Shown in pieces: positions 6,137 through 10,164 of a DNA stretch of 10,164 nucleotides. The stretch is from Pseudomonadota bacterium (GTDB lineage: Bacteria > Pseudomonadota > Alphaproteobacteria > RF32 > CAG-239): assembly GCA_021617435.1 (NCBI GenBank), contig JAJWCP010000051.1, positions 1 through 10,164 on the forward strand, in the 5' to 3' direction. Position 1 is the stretch's first letter, and each line of letters starts with the position of its first letter. The notes beneath the pieces are model-generated. The model saw only the letters and a program-made list of their open reading frames with translations, was not told where the DNA came from and ran no database searches. Made by a program: the position numbers and the translations under genes.

Positions 6137-7399
6137 ATGCAAACAAAACAAACCACATTAAGCAACGGTCTCCGCATTGTAACATCGGAGCGCCCGCAAA
6201 ATGAAACCGTATCGTTAGGAATATGGGTAAACACCGGTTCCGCCTATGAAACAGATGATATTAACGGCATTTCGCACTTTGTTGAGCACATGGTGTTTAA
6301 GGGCACTAAAAAGCGCACTTCTTTGCAAATTTCGGAAGAAATTGAAAACGTCGGCGGACAAAACAATGCTTATACCTCGCGTGAATTTACCGCGTTTTAT
6401 GCAAAAATGCTTAAAAATGACTTAGAACTTGCGCTTGATGTAATTGCTGATTTTGTTGCAAACCCGACTTTTCCGGCTGATGAAATGGTTAAAGAAAAAG
6501 AAGTGGTGGTGCAGGAAATTAAACAGGGCAATGATACTCCTGACGACGTAATTTTTGATTATTTTCAAGAAAAAGCCTTTCCTGATCAGCCTTTAGGGCG
6601 TTCCATTTTAGGTCCGGCCGAAAAAGTCCGCGCTTTTACCGCCGACGATTTACGCAGGTATATGCAGCACAATTACGCGGCTGAAAATATGATAGTAGTT
6701 GCGGTCGGCAACTTAAATCATGACTTGTTTGTTAAAATGGTTGAAGCCCGCCTTGCCGATTTCAGGGCTAAAAAGCTCTTTACTCCTGCTCCGCAAGTTT
6801 ACAAAGGCGGCTTTTATACCGAAAAACGCGATATTGAGCAGGCTCATGTTTTAATCGGCTTTAAGGGTGTTGAGTATTTTAACCCGATGTATTATCCGGT
6901 TTCAGTATTTTCAACTTTGTTCGGCGGCGGCATGTCGTCACGCCTGTTTCAGGAAATTCGTGAAAAAAGAGGCTTGGTATATACCGTTTACAGCTTTACC
7001 AACTCGCATACCGCCAATGGCTTATTCGGCATATACGCCGGATTATCCGGATCTGAAATTAATCAGATTATTCCGGTAATGGCGGACGAAATTAAAAAAG
7101 TGGTGCAAGATAAGGTTACTGAGGTTGAAATCAACCGCGCTAAAGTACAACTCAAAGCCAGTATGCTGATGGCGCTTGAAAGCTCGTCGGCAACGGCTGA
7201 GGTTATTGCCCGCCAAATGCTTTTGTATAATCGGGTTATTCCGATTGCTGAAATTGTTGAGCGTATTGAAGCGGTTAGTGCCGAAGATATTCAAAAAGCC
7301 GCGCAAATATTGTTCACATCAAAGCCGACTTATACGTTGCTTGGAGACATAACCGATTATCCCGATTATGAGCATCTGCAAAAATATTTGCAAATTTAA
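6137..7399 (+). CDS. M16-family zinc metallopeptidase (mitochondrial-processing-peptidase-like)
   Basis: A 420-residue single-unit (about 50 kDa) M16B protease of the type related to the catalytic beta subunit of mitochondrial processing peptidase. The inverted zinc motif HFVEH is at 47-51, with the third ligand in VVVQEIKQ around Glu127. The C-terminal half has the glycine-rich GGGMSSR (263-269) and REKRGLVY (275-282), the substrate-contacting Arg/Tyr motif. Both halves are therefore present in one chain and the catalytic residues look intact. No signal peptide is visible, so a cytoplasmic location is most likely. Such enzymes degrade small peptides; the natural substrate is not evident. It starts after a divergent promoter and is followed after 60 nt by an AlbA_2-domain gene on the same strand. 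Confidence 0.95.
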   Translation: MQTKQTTLSNGLRIVTSERPQNETVSLGIWVNTGSAYETDDINGISHFVEHMVFKGTKKRTSLQISEEIENVGGQNNAYTSREFTAFYAKMLKNDLELALDVIADFVANPTFPADEMVKEKEVVVQEIKQGNDTPDDVIFDYFQEKAFPDQPLGRSILGPAEKVRAFTADDLRRYMQHNYAAENMIVVAVGNLNHDLFVKMVEARLADFRAKKLFTPAPQVYKGGFYTEKRDIEQAHVLIGFKGVEYFNPMYYPVSVFSTLFGGGMSSRLFQEIREKRGLVYTVYSFTNSHTANGLFGIYAGLSGSEINQIIPVMADEIKKVVQDKVTEVEINRAKVQLKASMLMALESSSATAEVIARQMLLYNRVIPIAEIVERIEAVSAEDIQKAAQILFTSKPTYTLLGDITDYPDYEHLQKYLQI

Positions 7400-7459
7400 G
7401 GCTTTGTTATCCAAGTTGTGCTAAATTTCATTTAAATTTAACTGAGCGGAGATAATACC

Positions 7460-8524
7460 ATGTCACGTGCGGAAGATATTTTTCAAAAGCTTATTTACTT
7501 TGGCGAAGATGCTATTGATGAGTTTATTTTAACCCGCCAAAGCGAAGAATTGTTTCTTGATTTTAAGCAAGCGGTTTCAACCGGCAAAAATTTTAACACG
7601 CTTCATCGCGATGACCGCAAAAATTTAGCCAAAGCCATTTCCGGATTCGGCAACTCTGAAGGCGGAGTTGTCATTTGGGGTGTTGAGTGCGCCCGCGATA
7701 CCGAAGTCGGCGATGTTGCCCAAGCCAAAGTTAAGGTACAAAATGTGCATCGCTTTTTAAGTTGGCTTGAAAGCGCCATTTCCGGTTGCACCATTCCAAG
7801 CCATAACAAGGTTCGCAACCATATTATCAGTTGCGATTCCGAAGGTAATGGTTTTATAGCCACTTACATTCCGAAATCTGAAATTACGCCGCTGATGACC
7901 ACCGGCAACAGTACTATTTACATTCGTTCCGGCTCCAATAATGTTCCGGCGCCGTATGCGGTAATTGCCGGTATGTTCGGCAAGCGTCCGCAGCCGAATA
8001 TTGAACTTGAAATTAAAGATAAATCACTTGAAATTTTAGAAAACGCCGATGAAGATATGCTTTATCCCAAAACCATTGATAATCCGCCGGAAAAATATGT
8101 TAAAATCGGTTTTTCCATTCAAGCTCACAACCAAAGCAACGCTCTGGCGCGTGAGATTTATTTATCATGCACTACCGAATCTACCGGCAGCGAATATAAC
8201 AAGGTGCGTTTTTTAAATTACAGCCAAATGGACGCTTTAACCGGTATCAGCGGTCATACCAACTTAATCACCCGTCCGGAATTGCGCCTGCCTCCGCGCG
8301 GTATGCTTAAATTTGCCAATGTGCAGATAATTTTATCGCCGTATATTGAAGAAGATTTGTGCATCAACGGCGTTATCGGCGCGGAAGGAGCGGTTCCGAG
8401 AGATTTCAGAATTTATATTCCCAAAAATCAACTGCGCTCATTTGTAGCCCGTGCATTACGGGAAGAAGACGAGCAAGAAAGCTTAACAACCGAATTTTTT
8501 ACTGAATATTTAAAGAGCGAATAA
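7460..8524 (+). CDS. Schlafen/AlbA_2-domain protein with an unassigned C-terminal half
   Basis: The 354-residue protein carries an N-terminal Schlafen AlbA_2-type domain. The signature runs from EELFLDFKQ (29-37), where a Glu/Asp-x-x-Phe-Lys opening is typical, to [21 protein letters not shown] (55-75), which matches the usual A-I-x-x-F-x-N-S/T-x-G-G-x-x-x-x-G-V pattern. Later segments [19 protein letters not shown] (about 143-161) resemble the domain's closing strand with the common Y-x-R-x-G-S/N. AlbA_2 domains occur in putative nucleic-acid-binding or regulatory proteins and in Schlafen RNases, but many have no known function. The C-terminal half (about 180-330) looks beta-rich and I do not recognise it; it ends in an acidic tail. 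A GCGGAG site lies 8 nt before the ATG. It is followed after one base by rnhA, so the two are very likely co-transcribed and coupled. Confidence 0.8.
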   Translation: MSRAEDIFQKLIYFGEDAIDEFILTRQSEELFLDFKQAVSTGKNFNTLHRDDRKNLAKAISGFGNSEGGVVIWGVECARDTEVGDVAQAKVKVQNVHRFLSWLESAISGCTIPSHNKVRNHIISCDSEGNGFIATYIPKSEITPLMTTGNSTIYIRSGSNNVPAPYAVIAGMFGKRPQPNIELEIKDKSLEILENADEDMLYPKTIDNPPEKYVKIGFSIQAHNQSNALAREIYLSCTTESTGSEYNKVRFLNYSQMDALTGISGHTNLITRPELRLPPRGMLKFANVQIILSPYIEEDLCINGVIGAEGAVPRDFRIYIPKNQLRSFVARALREEDEQESLTTEFFTEYLKSE

Positions 8525-8525
8525 T

Positions 8526-8978
8526 ATGGCGGCACGAGTTGAAATTTTTACCGACGGAGCCTGTTCCGGCAACCCCGGAGCCGGAGGCTGGGGCGTTATT
8601 TTGCGCCACAAAGACATTGAAAAAGAATTAAGCGGCGGTGCGGCCGACACCACCAATAATCGCATGGAACTAACCGCGGTAATTGAAGCGTTAAAAGCAT
8701 TAAAAACCGTTTGCAATATAACTCTGTACACTGACAGCAAGTATGTAATGAACGGCATAAACGAGTGGCTGCCCAACTGGAAACGCAACAATTGGAAAAC
8801 CTCCAACAAAAAAAACGATGTTAAAAACGTTGACTTGTGGACCAAGCTTGATGAATTAATTAAACCGCATGAAATAAGATGGGTATGGGTAAAAGGTCAC
8901 AACGGCCACCCCGAAAACGAGCGAGTAGACTCCCTCGCCCGTGAGCAATCCTTAAAATTTAAGGAACAAGCGAAATAA
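8526..8978 (+). CDS. rnhA: Ribonuclease HI
   Basis: RNase HI degrades the RNA strand of RNA-DNA hybrids, removing primers and R-loops in the cytoplasm. At 150 residues it has the standard length. The catalytic carboxylates are all present: D10 in [13 protein letters not shown]48 in NNRMELTA, D70 in LYTDSKYV and D135 in NERVDSLA, along with the helper H125 in WVKGHNGH. The basic protrusion ([12 protein letters not shown], about 85-96) is intact, which marks the E. coli-like type I enzyme. Its ATG follows the AlbA_2 gene's TAA after one base, with an AAGAG as the probable ribosome site inside that gene. Its stop abuts the stop of the convergent nitroreductase gene. Confidence 0.97.
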   Translation: MAARVEIFTDGACSGNPGAGGWGVILRHKDIEKELSGGAADTTNNRMELTAVIEALKALKTVCNITLYTDSKYVMNGINEWLPNWKRNNWKTSNKKNDVKNVDLWTKLDELIKPHEIRWVWVKGHNGHPENERVDSLAREQSLKFKEQAK

Positions 8979-9515
8979 TTACCATTTTTCCCAGTGAACT
9001 TTGTCCGGATTATATCTGTTATCCGGCTGTTTTGGCTCTTCAAGCGGATACCCTACCGGAATTATGGTAAGCGGGCGGATATTTTCCGGCAAATTCAGAT
9101 ATTTTTTAAGAGCATTCATAACCGTTGGCATCGGCGCCACTCCGCAAAAGCACGCGCCCAAACCTTTGGCATGGCATGCCAAAAGCAAATTTTGCGCGGC
9201 AAGCGAACAGTCAATATCTGCAAAACTCCATTGTTCGTCTTCTTTTTCACGATGAAAAGCAACATCGGTATCGGCGCAAATAATAATCACGCAAGAGGCG
9301 TCTTTGGCAAAGCTCGTCCAAGGCTGAATTTGCCGAAAACCTTTAATAACTTCTTTATCTTCAATAACCAAAAAACACCACGGTTGCTTATTATGAGCCG
9401 AAGGCGCGTATGAAGCGGCTTTCAGCAGCTCTTCAATCTCGCTGTGAGTAATTTTTTTAGCGCTGTCAAATCGTCTGACCGAACGTCTGGTTAAAATACA
9501 TTCCAATGCGTCCAT
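8979..9515 (-). CDS. Nitroreductase-family FMN oxidoreductase
   Basis: A 178-residue flavoprotein of the nitroreductase superfamily, which uses FMN and NAD(P)H to reduce nitro-, quinone- or other electrophilic substrates, typically as a cytoplasmic dimer. The FMN-phosphate motif RRSVRRF (10-16) and the PSAHNKQPW segment (38-46) are characteristic, as are the AAQNLLLACHAKGLGAC region (about 105-121) and the closing IIPVGYPLEEP. The small size and the lack of extended insertions suggest a compact subgroup; the substrate cannot be read from sequence. A near-perfect Shine-Dalgarno (ACGGAGGT, 9527-9520) precedes the ATG by 4 nt and touches the stop of the upstream gene, so the two are probably co-transcribed. 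Confidence 0.93.
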   Translation of the reverse strand: MDALECILTRRSVRRFDSAKKITHSEIEELLKAASYAPSAHNKQPWCFLVIEDKEVIKGFRQIQPWTSFAKDASCVIIICADTDVAFHREKEDEQWSFADIDCSLAAQNLLLACHAKGLGACFCGVAPMPTVMNALKKYLNLPENIRPLTIIPVGYPLEEPKQPDNRYNPDKVHWEKW

Positions 9516-9519
9516 TTTT

Positions 9520-9527
9520 ACCTCCGT
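9520..9527 (-). promoter_or_regulatory. Strong ribosome binding site for the nitroreductase gene
   Basis: ACGGAGGT on the minus strand, 4 nt before the ATG, starts at the last base of the upstream gene's TAA. It fixes the start and indicates efficient translation from a shared transcript. Confidence 0.8.
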
Positions 9528-10132
9528 TAATTGGTTTTACGCCGTAATGAATCTATACGCGGCAAAACCGAGTTTTCAATAATAAAACTAATAGCCCTCT
9601 CAACCATTTTATCGGTATGCGCCAACGTTTTGTTAATTTCAACTGTGTCATCACCGGCAAAAGCGCGTTTGGCAAGCACCGGATACAAATCAGCCAGCTC
9701 CGATAAAGAATCGGCAATTTGCGCAATGTAAGCCGGAAGTTTTAAGTCATCGCATCCGCCCCAAAAGCCTTCCAAATAACCGAGTTCAATCTGTTCATAA
9801 CGTTTTTGGCACCAAAGCGGCAAATTGGATTTTTCTTCTTTGGTAAAAGCCGGCAAGTTTACTTTATTTGCTTTAACCAAATTAAACATTTCGTCCCACA
9901 GTCCCATAAAAAACTTAAAAAACAACTCTGCTTCTTTTTTGGTTTCAAGACGAGGCTGTTCATTTTCCGGCCAAAACGATGAAATTACGTCTGTCGGACG
10001 CAGTTCCAGATTAGGACTGCATATTGCGCCGGCAAATTTCATTTTAACTGCGTCTAAAGTTGTTGGGCAATGATAGTGCTCTAAAAATTTTTTGAACTTA
10101 TCATCGCCAATATATTCATTTTCGCTTTGCAT
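9527..10132 (-). CDS. Probable UPF0149/YecA-like protein
   Basis: A 201-residue protein of unknown function. The run VKMKFAGAICSPNLELRPTD (29-48), followed by a tryptophan-containing segment, an acidic Lys/Glu-rich helix leading into FFKFFMGLWDEM (71-82), a LPAF segment (93-96), and then LGYLEGFWGGCDD (117-129), follows the order of elements in UPF0149 proteins (YecA/YgfB), where a small-molecule-free helical fold is seen. The match is by pattern, not by full alignment, and no C-terminal SEC-C zinc motif is present. It is mostly helical with no membrane segment. Its own ribosome site (AAGAAG, 7-8 nt upstream) is weak. A TATTAT lies about 16 nt upstream as a possible -10 box, but the -35 would fall outside the window. 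It precedes the nitroreductase gene with 11 nt between. Confidence 0.6.
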   Translation of the reverse strand: MQSENEYIGDDKFKKFLEHYHCPTTLDAVKMKFAGAICSPNLELRPTDVISSFWPENEQPRLETKKEAELFFKFFMGLWDEMFNLVKANKVNLPAFTKEEKSNLPLWCQKRYEQIELGYLEGFWGGCDDLKLPAYIAQIADSLSELADLYPVLAKRAFAGDDTVEINKTLAHTDKMVERAISFIIENSVLPRIDSLRRKTN

Positions 10133-10164
10133 TTAAAAACTTCTTTGTATAATATAGTTGAAAC

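Noticed and set aside
8951..8963. CTTAAA-A-TTTAAG palindrome near the end of rnhA as a bidirectional terminator
   Set aside because: It is wholly AT, lies within coding sequence, has no T-run on either side and would form a very weak stem.
9165..9183. Inverted repeat TTTGGCAT-GGC-ATGCCAAA
   Set aside because: It lies inside the nitroreductase coding region, encoding the conserved CHAKGLG segment; protein constraint explains it without a regulatory role.

Overview
The window is a gene-dense stretch of a Gram-negative bacterial chromosome with moderate-to-low GC. ElbB, TcdA, RNase HI and a mitochondrial-processing-peptidase-like M16 protease look proteobacterial. Together with an [FeFe]-hydrogenase maturation gene, they suggest an anaerobic or fermentative proteobacterium, possibly one of the uncultured host-associated Alphaproteobacteria. 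This placement is an inference from protein style; there is no rRNA gene to confirm it.

Layout. From 6047 leftwards runs a minus-strand block: elbB, a TatD-family hydrolase, tcdA, a HydF-like paralog, hydF, then a 162-nt gap and an unrecognised Gly/Ser/Thr/Asn-rich protein that may be a phage-type or surface beta-structure protein. The first four genes are packed as an operon (14-nt gap, ATGA overlap, 3-nt gap). hydF follows after 92 nt that contain a perfect 23-nt palindrome. From 6137 to 8978 lie three plus-strand genes: an M16 metallopeptidase, a Schlafen/AlbA_2-domain protein and rnhA, the last two separated by one base. From 8979 to 10132 lie two minus-strand genes, a nitroreductase-family protein and, upstream of it, a probable UPF0149/YecA-like protein. 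rnhA and the nitroreductase gene converge with abutting stop codons. The 89-nt gap at 6048-6136 appears to hold two overlapping divergent sigma70-type promoters.

Most notable is the tandem hydF pair. The downstream copy (1380-2579) is a textbook HydF with the P-loop, DTAG, NKAD and the CxH...CGGC iron-sulfur ligands. The upstream copy (2672-3922) keeps the whole architecture at a constant +3 residue offset across the landmarks checked. It has lost every [4Fe-4S] ligand (C to F, H to P, C to R, C to Y), the P-loop Asn thought to coordinate K+ in this GTPase class, and the switch-I GTTTD residues. It is nevertheless an intact, well-conserved ORF with a strong ribosome binding site in an operon. 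This looks like a neofunctionalised or regulatory HydF-like protein rather than a second maturase. No hydE, hydG or hydrogenase structural gene lies in the window.
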